From positions 671,052,852 to 671,116,851 of the forward strand of contig NC_081412.1 of the NCBI RefSeq assembly GCF_030272615.1: a stretch of DNA of 64,000 nt, written 5' to 3'. Under the pieces are notes generated by a model. It worked only from the letters and a program-made list of their open reading frames with translations. It had not been told where the DNA came from and did no database searches. Source of the stretch: Cryptomeria japonica (Eukaryota; Streptophyta; Pinopsida; Cupressales; Cupressaceae). The position numbers were made by a program, and so were the translations under genes. This document shows, piece after piece, positions 10,567-22,908 of the stretch. Numbering within the stretch: the first letter of the stretch is position 1; every line of letters begins with the position of its first letter.

Positions 10567-11731
10567 ATACTATGTTACTGAGCAAAGAACCTAGTCAGTA
10601 AACCCTAAGGAACCTAGTCGGTAAACCCTAAGGTTATCACTATCAGTTAATGAAGGCGGTATGTCTACCGAGTGAAGTTTAGTATTTACCGAGTTTCAAC
10701 TGAGTAATAAGAGAATGCATTGAATGAATAAAAGCATTATTTAATGAAGGAAGCTGATGAGCTAGCTATGATTAAATGATTGGTATGTCGTGAATCAAGT
10801 TTGTTAAAGAATCTATGGCAAAGGAAAATCGACAGGAAGATCTACAGCTCAGATTGAACCGCAATTCCCTAGCACAAGTTCCAAGAAATGTATGCAAGTT
10901 CCAAGGTGGGGTAAAATGTTTTCAAATTGAAGGATACATTGAACCTAGTCAAAGTTTGAAGATCTGATGGCTATGGTTGATCATGGGAAATGTGATCAAG
11001 GAGATTAAGTGGTTGGTGAATTGTTTATAAATAAGGAACTGTTGATAAACAATGCATGCAGGCAAGTGTATGCACAGGGATGCTACATAGTGATTACCGA
11101 GCATAAAAGCTTGAAGACTTGTTTGAATAATAGAGTATAGAGCCCAACAGATGGACATGATAAGTCCTATATTGTATTGAGAAAATAAGAATCTGCTTTA
11201 GCATTTTAGGAGTGAAGTTGCAGATAGATTTTTATTACTATTATTTTGTAAAGTGACAAAAAATCTCTTAACCGAGTGGACTTAACAATCTTATTTGTAA
11301 AACCCTCTAGCAAGGTGACATTCTGATTGACTGTTTGAGATCCTTTAACAAGGTCACTTCTAACAAGGTGAAGATCCTAACAGATCTGAGGAAAATCCCT
11401 TAACTGGGTCACATCTAGCAATGTGTTTGTAATCTTTAACAAGATTTGCTTTTAACCGAGCATTCTCTAGAAGAGTATGTTTCTTAGTGGGTCTGAAATC
11501 TGATAGTGGTTTTTCCCTATTTGGGTTTCCACGTTGAATCTGGTGTTATAGTGTTATGATGTTTATATGCTTTTGAGTTTGCATGTTTAGCAGTTTTGGT
11601 TATATTACTGAAGTATATGTTACCGAGGTTGAATCTGATGTTTTTATGGAAGATTAAGTTTGTATGATTCACCCCCCCTCTCATCTTATTAGCTTGGAAT
11701 CTGTACTTAACATTAAGTATCAAAACTATCA
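10567..11731 (+). repeat. Element A 5' LTR, right part
   Basis: This continues the LTR begun at 1598 after the N1 insertion and matches 16687-17851. TTTATAAATAAGG at 11024-11036 (repeated at 17142 in the 3' LTR) is a TATA candidate. Near 11265-11480 there are degenerate repeats of the type TTTAACAAGGTCACTTCTAACAAGGTGA. Confidence 0.9.
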
Positions 11732-11733
11732 AT

Positions 11734-11745
11734 TGGTATCAGAGC
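11734..11745 (+). other. Element A primer-binding site
   Basis: TGGTATCAGAGC, complementary to the 3' end of plant initiator tRNA-Met, two bases after the LTR end. This is the usual copia primer site. Confidence 0.85.
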
Positions 11746-11796
11746 TTTGGACTCCGAAAGAAAAAGTTTAAAGGTACATAAGGAAAAGATCCAAAG

Positions 11797-12835
11797 ATGT
11801 ATAAGAGGGATGCACCAAAGCTGAACAAGTCAAGTTTCTCTACATGGCAGAAAAGGATGAAGCTGCACCTATCAGGAGTTGGAGAATATGTTGTATATTA
11901 TCTAGAGAATGATTTCATTACACTGAGTACCTATCCATTGACAATGGAAGAGATAAAGGCAAAGTAAGAACATATTCAAGCAATGATTGAAATAACATCT
12001 ACATTGACCGATTCAGAATTTAATGATCCAGAAGGCTGCAATGATGCAAAGGCAATGTGGGATAAGCTCATATCTGTGTATGGTGGAGATCAACATGTTC
12101 AAAGAGAAAAAGTGGATAGTCTAAGAGGACAACTTGAATCTATGAGGATGAATGAAGGTGAGAACATAATCCAGTACAGTACAAGACTAAAGGAGATTGT
12201 CAATCAAATCAAAGGAGCAAGTGGAACTATTTAAGAAAAGGATATAACAAGTAAGTTGTTAAGAACCCTTCTACCAACTTATGCAATCCGAGTCTCTGCA
12301 ATCAATGAATTGAGGTTTGTACCCAATATGCTAGTTTCTTTAGATGCTACTATTGGTAAGCTACATGCTTTTGAGTTAAGTCACTTTGATAACAGTGGGT
12401 CATCGGTAAATAAAGTTGAATCTGCATTTAGTTCTTTTCATATTGGTGAATCTGATTATTACAATGATAGAATGAGTAAGTACACTAAAGGGGATCATAG
12501 TGGAGCAAGTGAAAGATTTCACAAGAACATGGAGGAAGTACAGAAATAGTATGAGGAAATCAGAAAGCAAGAAAAGTTTGAAGCACTTTTAGCCAGAAGG
12601 TTACCTAGAGGCAAAGGTAAGTATAAAGGAAAACTACCTTTGAAATGTTTCAATTATGATAAGATAGGACATATGGCTTCTAACTGTCCTGAAAAAGATT
12701 CTACTAAGAAGAGAGATTACCAAGATGATAGACAAAATGATAATCATTACAGAGGACACCGAGACTTCAGAAGAAGAGATAGAAAGTCATGCTTAATAGC
12801 CGATGAGGAACACAATGATGATAAATCAGATGAAA
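11797..12835 (+). pseudogene. Element A gag with CCHC zinc knuckle
   Basis: Starts at ATG 11797 (MYKRDAPKLN). The N-terminal part is the copia gag (UBN2-like) fold, with AMWDKLISVYGGD and a Leu/Met-rich helix near 12120-12200. The zinc knuckle CFNYDKIGHMASNCP lies near 12643-12690; its second Cys is Tyr, as in several copia families. A basic Arg/Asp-rich segment follows. Stops interrupt the frame near 11966, 12232 and 12547, so no full-length Gag can be made. In the family Gag assembles the cytoplasmic particle that packages element RNA. Confidence 0.85.
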
Positions 12836-12899
12836 TTGATACAGAGGAAGTAGTTTATGTGGCTATCAAAGATGGATCAAATGAAGAAAGGTATGAAGA

Positions 12900-13215
12900 A
12901 AAATCCCTAATATCTCACATAAATACCAATGATTCATGGATCATAGATAGTGGATGCTCATATCACATGGCAGGTGATAAACATAAGTTTTTTATGTTAG
13001 AAGACTATGATGGAGGCTATGTAAGATTTGGTAATGATGCCCCATGTCTGGTAAAAGGTAAACGATCCATAACACATCTTGACAATGCAAGATGCAATGA
13101 TGTTTATTGGGTTGAAGGTTTGAAATACAATTTGTTGAGTGTAGCATAGCTAAACAATACAGGATACCGAATAGAATTTTAGAAAGGAATTGTCAAAGTT
13201 CATGACAAGCATGGA
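12900..13215 (+). pseudogene. Element A protease region
   Basis: SWIIDSGCSYHMAGD near 12935 is the copia aspartic protease active site (family D-S-G/A-C/A-S). It is followed by VRFGNDAPCLVKGKRSI and the downstream YNLLSVA block. A TAG stop at 13147 replaces a codon that in sister elements is Gln (LLSVGQL in F), consistent with CAG to TAG. The frame is otherwise continuous with gag. Confidence 0.85.
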
Positions 13216-14416
13216 AAGTTAGCTGCTACCAGGACACAAAAAAAAGGTAACACATTTCACCTTGACTCAACTTGGAATAAATGTCTCTATGCAAAGATAG
13301 ATGATACCTGGTTATGGCATAAAAGGTTTTGTCATGTAAATTTTGATAATCTGATCAAAATAAGTAAGAAGCACTGAGTAAGAGGTATATCAAGTCTTGA
13401 AAAACCTGAGAATGCTATGTGTCGAGGATGCGAGATGGGTAAAATGACAAGATCAAGCTTTACAAGTAAGTCCTACACTTCTAAGGGTAATATTATTTGT
13501 GGATGATTACTCAAGGATGATGTCAGTTATATTTTTTTTTTAAAAATCAGAAGCTTTTCAATTGTTTAAATGGTACAAGGCAATAGTTGAAAATGAAACA
13601 GGAAGACAACTGAAATGTTTTAGATCAGATAGAGCAGGAGAGTTCACGTCTGATGAGTTCAACTTATTCTGCAATGATCATGGTATAAAAAGACAAGTCT
13701 CTTCACTGAGAACTCCACAACAAAATGGAATTACTGAGAGAAGAAATAGATCTATTGTGGATTGTGCAAGAACCCCGATGATTGAAAAGAAAGTACCACA
13801 AACATTTTGGAGAGAAGCAATAAGCACAGTAGTTTACACCCTGAACCGAGTACAACTAAAGAAAGGAACTTTGAAGACACCTTATGAAATATGGTATGAC
13901 AAGAAACCTAATGTAAGTTATTTCAAAATCTTTGGAAGTAGATGCTATGTACACAAAGATGATAGAAATGGCAAGTTTGATCAGAAAAGTGAAGAAGGAA
14001 CATTTCTTAGTTATTCTTCTAGAAGTAAAGCATTTAAATGTCTAATCAAATCATCTAACAAAATAGTAGAAAGTGCAAATGTGAAAATTGATGAATTTGC
14101 AGAAAGAAATGATGAAGGAAATTCCAAGGAACTAGAAGATTATGATGAATTTGTCTATGTTCAACTGACAAGTCTTACCGAGAAAACTGCAAAAGGAAAT
14201 GAAAAGAATATCCAGTTACCAAGTGATGAAGAAGATCATACGGAGCCTACCAAACCTATATTAGCTAAGTATGTTAGAAGACATCATGCATCAAGTCAAA
14301 TTATAGGAGATAAGGATGATCCAGTGATGACAAGGAACAAACTAAGACAGAACACATGTCTGATATCTGAATTTGAACCGAGAATAGTGAAAGAGGCATT
14401 TAACAATGAAGACTAG
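13216..14416 (+). pseudogene. Element A integrase
   Basis: The zinc-binding HHCC region is recognisable (WLWHKRFCHVNFD near 13312; CRGCEMGKMTRSSF near 13422). The start of the catalytic core is damaged: about 40 expected residues are missing after 13480 and the frame shifts near a run of T at 13532-13542. From 13562 the core is open: CFRSDRAGEF, TPQQNGITERRNR and VYTLNRV. The C-terminal domain reads SYFKIFGSRCYVHKD, then GTFLSYSSRSKAFKC. Integrase would insert the cDNA in the nucleus; this copy is dead. Confidence 0.85.
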
Positions 14417-15940
14417 ATAAATACTATGACAGAAGAGATTGATCAAATCAAGAAGAATGACACATGGACACTATTCCCAAGACCGAAGGATAAAAATGTA
14501 ATTGGTACAAAGTGGATTTTCAGAAACAAGCTGAATGAAAAAGGTGAGGTCATTCAAAATAAAGCTAGACTAGTCTGCAAAGGTTATGCCTAAGAAGAAG
14601 GAATTGATTATGGTGAGAGTTTTGCACCTGTGGAAAGACTTGAAGGAGTAAGAACAATGTTGGCTTACGCTACTTAAAAGAATTTCAAGGTATATCAAAT
14701 GGATGTCAAATTTGCATTTCTGAATGGTATATTAGAAGAAGAAGTTTTTATTGAACAACCTGAAGGATTTGTTGAAGACAAGAATAAAGATCAGGTATGT
14801 AAATTGAACAAAGCTTTATATGGATTGAAACAAGCACCTAGAGCATGGTATGAAAGATTGTACTCTTATTTGATTAGAATTGGTTTTATAAGAACAAATG
14901 AAAATAGTAACATGTACATGAAGAATGATGAAAATGGAATACTGGTCTCAGCCATATTTGTTGATGATATTATCTTTTGTGGAAATGACTCTCTATGTAA
15001 GAACTTTGGAAATGAAATGAGAAAAGAATTTGAGATGTCATTAATCGGTGAGATAAAATATTTTATAGGTTTACAGATACTATGAATGAAAAATGAGATT
15101 TTCATTACTCAATCCAAGTACATAAAGGAAATCTTGAAGAAATTTGGAATGGAGGATTCAAAACCAGTAAGTACTCCTATGATTACAAACTGTAAACTAT
15201 CAAAGAATGATGAATCTACATCTATTAATGAGACACTTTACTGATCCATGATTGGAAAGCTGCAATATGTTGTTCACAACAGGCCAGACATAGCACATGC
15301 AGTATGTATAGTTGCAAGATTCTCTGCATATCCTAAGAAAACACACATGACATCAATCAAGAGAATTTTCAGATACTTAAAAGGCACTGAGGATTATGGC
15401 TTAGTATATCAGAAAGGAAATGACTTTGATTTAAAATTTTATAATGATGCTGATTGGGCAGGCAACATTGATGACAGGAAAAGCGCGAGTGGAGGAACTT
15501 TCCTTTTAGGAGAAAGACTAGTGAGTTGGCTTAGCAAGAAACAAGGATGTGTTTCACAGTCAACAGCAGAAGCTGAATACGTTGCTATAGCATTGAATTG
15601 TACCAGCATAGCATGGATCAAACAATTGTTGGAAGGTATAAATGAGAAAGTTACCGAGCTAGTAACTATATTCTGTGACAATACTAGTGCCATTAACATT
15701 TCAAAGAATCCTGTTATGCACTCTAAGACAAAGCACATCTCTATCAAATATCATTATCTTAGAGAAGAAGCTCAAGAGAAGAAAGTGGTGTTGGATTATG
15801 TTAGCACAAAGGAACAAATAGCAGATATCTTCACCAAGCCACTACCAAGGTACACTTTTGAGTATCTCAGAAGTAAGTTAGGGGTCCTACCCCTATCTTC
15901 CATTCACTGGCTGAGTTCGGTGAAAGCATCAATTCGATGA
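14417..15940 (+). pseudogene. Element A reverse transcriptase and RNase H
   Basis: RT blocks in order: [24 protein letters not shown] start (14463), MDVKFAFLNGILEEEVFIEQ (14699), [16 protein letters not shown] (14815), and the catalytic AIFVDDIIF (14950, copia YVDD-type box). RNase H includes YNDADWAGNIDDRKSASGG (15440), the SQSTAEAEYVA block (15558) and IADIFTKPL (15820). Stops occur at 14415, near 14592, 14676, 15082 and 15241. The C-terminus at 15940 is longer than the usual ending, about 20 codons past GVLP. Confidence 0.88.
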
Positions 15941-16288
15941 CTCTAGAGAATATGTTTTAGGACTTGATGCTGATTTACACACTTTAGGATGTTTTCTAAA
16001 GGTGTGCAGGAAATAATACAGAGAATAGGAATTGAAGACAAAATGCTCTGACCAAGACTAAGTTGACACATAATAGCAAGAATTCACTTCTGAGCGAAAG
16101 AAATTATGTTTTAGTTCTTTACTTTTTGGCATTGTTGTCAAAGGGGGAGAAGACTAAAGAAAAGAGGAGAAGACTAATGTATGGGGGAGAATTCTGATGA
16201 TAGGGGGAGAGCATTTCAGAATCTCACAGCAATCCGAATCAATTAGGTCAAATCAATTGGTTTTTCCACCAATACCAAAGGGGGAGAT
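15941..16288 (+). other. Element A 3' untranslated region with several purine tracts
   Basis: No gene. Purine tracts of polypurine-tract type occur at about 16138 (CAAAGGGGGAGAAGA), 16183 (GGGGGAGAA), 16201 (AGGGGGAGAG) and 16276-16287 (CAAAGGGGGAGA). The last one directly precedes the outermost LTR start. Confidence 0.7.
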
Positions 16289-17851
16289 TGTTGGCATTTG
16301 GCATTATAACAGACAAGGGGGAGATTGTTGGCATTTTGCATTATAATAGACAAGGAGAGATTGTTGGCATTTCAATAAGGATATTGAGAAGGTTGTTGAT
16401 GAATATGGATATAACTAATTAAGGATGTTTACCGTCTTAATATTATTATTTTGTCATTGATGTCAAGAAATTGATTTTCTAATTCAGTATGATTTTGCCA
16501 TATCTTGAGAAGTATGATTTGATGAGTATAAAGATGTCGGTAAAAGACACAGAAAGAATATGATGAATAAGGGGAGGAATAAGTTACTCAATGGGAAACT
16601 ATTACTGAGTTAGACAATGATGAGATCATGATGTTTAGATTGTTTTGATATCATACATATGTTATTGATTGTAAGGTTAATACTATACTATGTTACTGAG
16701 CAAAGAACCTAGTCAGTAAACCCTAAGGAACCTAGTCGGTAAACCCTAAGGTTATCGCTATTGGTTAATGAAGGTGGTATGTCTACCAAGTGAAGTTTAG
16801 TATTTAGTGAGTTGCAATTGAGTAATAACAAAATGCATTGAATGAATAAAAGCATTATTTAATGAAGGAAGCTGATGAGCTGGCTATGATTAAATGATTG
16901 GTATGCCATGAATGAAGTTTGTTAAAGAATCTATAGCAAAGGAAAATCGGCAGGAAGATCTATGACTTAGATTGAACCGCAATACCCTAGCACAAGTTCC
17001 AAGAAATGTATGCAAGTTCCAAGGTGGGGTAAAAGATTTTCAGATCGAAGGATACATTGAACCTGGTCAAAGTTTGAAGATCTAATGGCTATGATTGATC
17101 ATGGGAAATGTGATCAAGGAGATTAAGTGGTTGGCGAATTGTTTATAAATAAGGAACTGTTGATACACACTGCATTTGGGCAAGTGTATGCACAGGGATG
17201 CTACATAGTGATTACCGAGCATAGAAGCTTGAACACCTGTTTGAATAATAGAGTATAGAGCCCAGTAAATGGACAAGATAAGTCCTATATTGTATTGAGC
17301 AAATAAGAATATGCTTTAGCATTTTAGATGTGAAGTTGCAGATAGATTTTTATTACTGTTATTTTGTAAAGTGATAGAAAATCTCTTAACCGAGTGGACT
17401 TAACAGTCTTATTTGTAAAATCCTCTAGCAAGGTGACATTCTGATTGAGTGTTTGAAATCCTTTAACAAGGTCACTTCTAGCAAGGTGAAGATCCTAACA
17501 TATCTGAGGGAAATCCCTTAGCCGGGTCACATCTAGCAATGTGTTTGTAATCTTTAACAGGATTTTCTTTTAACCGAGCATACTCTAGAAGATTATATTT
17601 CTTAGTGGGTCCGAAATCCCACAGTGGTTTTTCCCTATTTGGGTTTCCACGTTAAATTTGGTGTTATGAGTGTTATGATGTTTATATGCTTTTGAGTTTG
17701 CATGTTTAGCAGTTTTGGTTATATTACTGAAGTATATGTTACCGAGGTTGAATCTGATATTTTTATGGAAGATTAAGTTTGTATGATTCACCCCCCTGTC
17801 TCATCTTATTAGCTTGGCATCTGTACTTAACATTAAGTATCAGAACTATCA
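16289..17851 (+). repeat. Element A 3' LTR
   Basis: Starts TGTTGGCATTT and ends CTATCA, followed by TSD ATTCT. The first 73 bp are two copies (37 and 36 bp) of a unit made of the LTR start plus a polypurine tract, so TGTTGG recurs at 16326 and 16362. The uninterrupted version shows what N1 split in the other LTR. Confidence 0.92.
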
Positions 17852-17856
17852 ATTCT

Positions 17857-19122
17857 AAGTCAAAATTAATTTTAGTCAAACATATGGTCTATAGAGATTC
17901 ATTATAGTTATCTTATATATGGGCCACAACTTTTCCAATTGGAATTGTCTACTAAATGTATAATTTATACCACGTTAGGTCTAATTACCAATTTTTATTT
18001 TTGTCTGAAAAACTCGATGTTTCATAAACTATCTTATAAATAAGTTTTTTTTTTAAATGTAAAAATACCCTTTTATAGATCTATAAGTGAATTTTCCAAA
18101 ATATATCTTTTAATATATTTTAATTATTTTTAATATTTTATTTTTAATTTTTATTGAAAGTAGGTCATCAACACTAAAATATAAGACTAATTGAATAGAA
18201 GTTATTCCAGATTATAAATAAGAGAAAGATGTTTTATAAGTTGTAGATGAAGAAGAGACAAATGTTTAAGATGCTTGAAGGAAATTTGTAGAAGTCAGTA
18301 AGAAAGAAAACTATTATCTCTTATCCCATGTGGAACCAAAGTCTTATGCAAAAGCAATCAAATATGAAAGTTAGACAAAGGAAATGGAAGAGGAACTGAG
18401 TCAGATTGACAAGAATAAGACATGGGAACTAGTACTTATAGACTAGTGGAGAAAAATGTGATAGGAACTCAATCCAGGTGTTCCAGAATATGTTGAATGA
18501 GGATAGACAAGTTACAAGGAACAAGGAATGATAAGTATATAAAGGTCACTCACAAGTAGAAGGTATAGATTTTTACTAAACATTTGTTCTAGTAGCTAGG
18601 ATGTAAGCTAGGTGTAGATTTTGACTAAATTTTTTTAAGGTGTATCAGATGGATGCCAATTTAACTTTTGTAAATGGAGAGCTTGAAGAAGTTTATATTG
18701 AATAGCTAGATGGGTTTAAGTTGTTATAATTTCTAGATATAGTTGATAGATTAAAGAATGATTTATGCGGACTTAAGAGATCCCCCAGGGTTCGATATGC
18801 TAGGTTGGATAAGTACTTGTTGCAGCAAAATTTTAGAAAATGTAATACGAACATCAATCTTTATTTCAAATTTGAAGGTGATAAGTAGCTGATTGTTGTT
18901 GTGTATATTGATGATATTATGTTTGGAGGTTATGATAATATGTGTAAGGTATTCTCTCAAGAAATGAAAAATAAATGAGAAATGTCTATGATTGGTGAGT
19001 TATCTTTCTTTCTTGGTTTGCAATTTACTCAATTAGAAAATATATTTTTTATCTCTTAGGCCGAGTATGCTAATGAAATGTTAAATAATTTTGGATGGAG
19101 AATAGAAAACTCATTGCAATCC
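17857..19122 (+). pseudogene. Old copia element G, RT fragment
   Basis: After about 300 AT-rich bases with no motif, copia polyprotein text resumes: SHVEPKSYAKAIKYES near 18325 (the linker before RT), MEEELSQIDKNKTWELV near 18380, KVYQMDANLTFVNGELEE near 18640, [18 protein letters not shown] near 18768, and the catalytic VVVYIDDIMFGG near 18895, then MSMIGELSFFLGLQ. Many stops and indels make it the oldest copia relic here. It is cut at 19122 by the B insertion, and RNase H continues at 25292. Confidence 0.82.
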
Positions 19123-20799
19123 TGTAATATCCCCTGTCCCTTTTGAGGATTGAAAACAAGGAGATATTTTCTATTTAGGACTATGTGTTTTTGTTGTCAA
19201 CTAATATTTGTGTGCTATGCAAACTGTTTCCTTAGTTGTCTCTCAGTTTGTTTGTAAAATTCACCACACAAGCAATTTATTTATGAAAGAACAATGATAA
19301 ATGAACTTAGTATGCATCTACTATTGAAATAGGTAAAATCAGACTTCTGTCATTATGTCAAATAAATGGCATGCATCTTTAGACAAGTACATATGGGTGC
19401 AAGATACATTCAATGCCAACTTTATATAACCACTATTGATTAAATGTCCTTCACAATGCAGGTCAATAAACCCTTCTCAACAATTCAATACTAAAGGGCA
19501 TTTATCTATGACTTTCAACTATTTTGAAGATATATCTTAGATCTATTTCATGACATAGGAAATGAGAGGATGATTAAGAACCTAGTACCAAGACGAGGTG
19601 GAGAAGGACTGAAGCAGAAAGCAATAGCCAATGTCCAAAAGTGCCCAATTAGATAGTCCTCTGAAAACCATCCATGCTGCTAAAATATTCAGACTGAGAT
19701 CTCCGAAGATGGTAGCCGAATCTTCCATGATTATGCCAAGAATTGAAGCCAAAAGTGCAAGAGTAAATCACCTTGCTATATATGGAATTTGGAAGACAGG
19801 GACCAAGGAAATGTGACACATCGAACCATCTAGGGGGCCGCCCTATGATTGTGATGCATGGACTAAAAACTCAATGTTTGTCCATCGATTCTTCTTCCAT
19901 TTAATGCTAAAATGATCGCCCTTCTCCTTCATCAAGATCGTTGAGCTCCAATATGTCCTTCGAAGCTCCCATGAGGAAATAGTGACAAAATCGTGGACTT
20001 GGCTAGACTGATGCAAAACCTACTAACCACTAATATGAATTTGATTGGTGGCCAAATTTCCTCCAAATTACTTCTAGAAGGATCACCTAACCCCGTTCTT
20101 CAATTCACCTTTAATATGAGTGAAGTTCGAAGTCTCCTTGGATGGTAATGAGAAAAATCAATGGGTAAAGGTACAACAACACTATTCTTTTTGGACTTGG
20201 CAATGGTGAATTCTGCCAACTATACACCTCCCAAAACCTTCCTAAATAAATCGATCTCTCTCCTTGAAATACTTTGATCAATTATGATAACCAAATAGCC
20301 ATTTTCTGAAAATTCTTTGAGATAACCGTGATGGCAGCAACAAATCCTCAATTAGATCAAATTGGAAGACTAATATGTATCCCAACCCTAATGCAGCCCC
20401 TCGAAAGGTCTTTCACTCCCTCAGTTATGCTTGCCAATGGGAATTTTGATTCCCAAAGACCCTTAGTCTGCAAACACCACTTGGTTCTACAAAACTAATT
20501 CAATCAACAATTCATAATCCAAGTCTTCTTTCCTTCTCTTACCCTCTTCTATTTAACCTTTTCCATAACTCATCATGAAACACCTTCTAGAAGGGGGTAG
20601 GTACACTTTATTTATTTTTTATTAAGTGACTATTAATTATTATTTTATTTTTATACTTTAGTCATTTTTAATTAAAATAATTAAATTTAAAGTCACTTTT
20701 TCATAAATAATTTACTTTGATGACTTTATAAGAAATTAATTTAATTAATTTCTTCTTCTAATGCCTATTAGCCTAAAGGCTAAAATTGGGGACATTACA
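19123..20799 (-). repeat. Family B 3' LTR (minus copy)
   Basis: Inverted relative to the LTR at 21081-22754. The AT-rich part near 20600-20760 has repeated AAGTCACTTT/AAAGTGACTT-type complementary words. ORFs such as 19631-19816 have no recognisable product. Confidence 0.85.
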
Positions 20800-21080
20800 A
20801 ATCTGCCCCTCCTGAAATTGGTTGACCCCAAGCAATCTCTAGTGCTCAATCTCAATATTCTGAAGAATATCACCTCCTGGATCCCAATGAAATACTAAGT
20901 AATGTCCCTGTGATCACTACACATCTCCAGCATCATCAACTGGATCCACATAATCAAATCATATGCTGCAATAGAATTAATCTCATAAGGATCAAACAAA
21001 TCATGTAGTGGATCCCACTTGCCCTTAAACTCAACTAGAGAGAAGCCATCATTCTTCTCATGTAACCCCCAAATGTGTCC
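20800..21080 (-). pseudogene. Family B internal 3' end (minus copy)
   Basis: Read on the minus strand it encodes text matching the + copy: DGFSLVEFKGKWDPLHDLFD, then SIAAYDLIMW and CSDHRDIT. A polypurine tract AGGAGGGGCAGATT adjoins the LTR. It preserves the C-terminal part of the B frame of unknown function. Confidence 0.7.
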
Positions 21081-22754
21081 TGCAATATCCCCAATTTCAT
21101 CCTTTAGGTTGATAGGCGTTATAAGGAGAAATTAATTAAATTAATTTCTTATAAAGTCATTAAAATAAATTATTTATTAAAAAGTGACTTTATATTTAAT
21201 TAATTTAATTAAAGTAACTAAAGTATAAAAATAAAATAGTAATTAATAGTCACTTAATAAAAATAAATAAAGTGTACCTAACCCCTTCTAGAAGGTGTCT
21301 TATGACGGGTTATGGAAAAGGTTAAATAGAAGAGGGTAAGAGAAGGAAAGTAGGCTTGGATTAGGAATTGTTGATTGAATTGGTTTTGTAGAACCAAGTG
21401 GTGTCTGCAGACTAAGGGTCTTTGGGAATGAAAACTCCTATTGGCAAGAATAACTAAGGGAGTGAAAGACCTTCCAAGGGGTTGCATTAGGGGTGGGAGA
21501 CATATCAATCTTTCAATTTGAGCTTATTGAGGATTTATTGCGGCCATCATGGTTATCTTGAAGAATTTTTAGAAAATGGCAATTTGGTTATCAAAATTGA
21601 TCAAAGTATTTCAAGGAGAGAGATCGATTTATTTAGGAAGGTTTTGGGAGGTGTATAGTTGGCAGAATTCACCATTCCCAAGTCTGAAATTAATAGTGTT
21701 GTTGTACCTTTACCCATTGATTTTTCTCATTACCATCCAAGGAAACTCTGAACTTCACTCATATTAGAGGTAAATTAAAGAACAAGGTTGGGCGATCCTT
21801 CTAGAAGTAATTTAGAGGAATTTTGGCCACCACTCAGATTCATATCAGTACTTATCAAGATTCACATCAGTCTACCCAAGTCCACAATTTTGTCACTATT
21901 TCCTCATGGGAGCTTCAAAGGACACATTGGAGCTCAACGATCTTGATGAAGGAGAAGGGAAATCATTTTAGGATCAATTGGAAGAACAATTGATGGTCAA
22001 ATATTGAGTTTTTAGTCCATGCATCAAAGTCACAGGGCATCCCCCTACATGGTTCGATGTGTCACATTGTTTTGGTCCTTGTCTTCCAAATTCCACACAT
22101 CGCAAGGCAATTTACTCCTACACTTTTGGAATCAATTCTTGGCATAATCGTGGAAGATTAGGCTACCATCTTCGAAGATCTCAGTCTGAATATTCTAGCA
22201 ACAGGGATGATTTTCAGAGGATAATCTGATTGGGCACTTTTGGACATCGGATATTGCTTTCTTCTTTAGTCCTTACCTCGTCTTGTTACTAGGTTCTTGA
22301 TCATCCTCTCATTTCCTATGTCATGAAATAGTTCTGAGATATGTCTTCAGAATAGCTGAAAGTGATAGATAAATGCCCTTTAGTCTTGAGTTGTTGATAA
22401 GGGTCTATTAACCTACATTTTGAAGGACATTTAATCAATAGTGGTTATAGAAAGGTGGCATTGAATGTATCTTGCACCCATATGTACTTGTCTTAAGATA
22501 CATGCCTTTTATTTTACATAATGACAACAGTCTAATTTTTGTACCTATTTCAATAGTAGATGCATACTGAGTTTATTTATCATTGTTGTTTCATAAATCA
22601 ATTGCTTGTGTGATGATTTTTACAAACAAACTGAGAGAAAACTAAGACAACAATCCTCATAACACACAAATACTAGCTGACAGCAAAAACACACAGTCCT
22701 AAACAACAAATATCTCCTTCTTTTCAATCCTCAAAAGGGACAAGGGATATTAAA
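21081..22754 (+). repeat. Family B 5' LTR (plus copy)
   Basis: Starts TGCAATATCCCC (TGTAATGTCCC in the other copies) and ends GGATATTAAA. It is the inverted counterpart of 19123-20799, with roughly nine in ten bases matching over the terminal 200 bp I compared. Confidence 0.85.
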
Positions 22755-22755
22755 G

Positions 22756-22768
22756 TGGTATCAGAGCC
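22756..22768 (+). other. Family B primer-binding site
   Basis: TGGTATCAGAGCC, initiator tRNA-Met type, one base after the LTR. Confidence 0.8.
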
Positions 22769-22908
22769 AAGATCCTGCCATCCTGTACATTGATGAGTGA
22801 TACAGAAACCAAATACTACAACAAGGAACAAAGAAGACAACCATTCCAAATTCCACAAGTTCCTAAAGCTGACACCTTATCTAAAGCATTAAGAGAGACA
22901 AAGAAAAG

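Larger units (their letters stand above)
1598..17851 (+). mobile_element. Ty1/copia LTR retrotransposon A (host of N1)
   Basis: Two LTRs of about 1.56 kb flank a gag-protease-integrase-RT-RNase H region, the copia order. The 5-bp target duplication ATTCT is exact at 1593-1597 and 17852-17856, and the element starts TGTTGG and ends CTATCA. A primer-binding site follows the 5' LTR and a polypurine tract precedes the 3' LTR. Without the nested N1 insertion and its duplicated target it would be about 7.7 kb. The coding region has several stops, a frameshift and a probable small deletion in integrase, so this copy cannot encode its full polyprotein. It is itself inserted in the older element G. 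Confidence 0.93.
19123..21080 (-). mobile_element. Family B LTR element, minus copy (3' end only)
   Basis: Minus-strand 3' LTR (19123-20799, 1677 bp; starts TGTAATGTCCCC, ends GGATATTACA) plus 281 bp of adjoining internal sequence. That internal piece matches the reverse complement of about 24830-25095 of the + copy, so both stem from one family. It is truncated at 21080, where the + copy's 5' LTR begins within its internal region. The left border falls inside G's RT. Confidence 0.85.
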
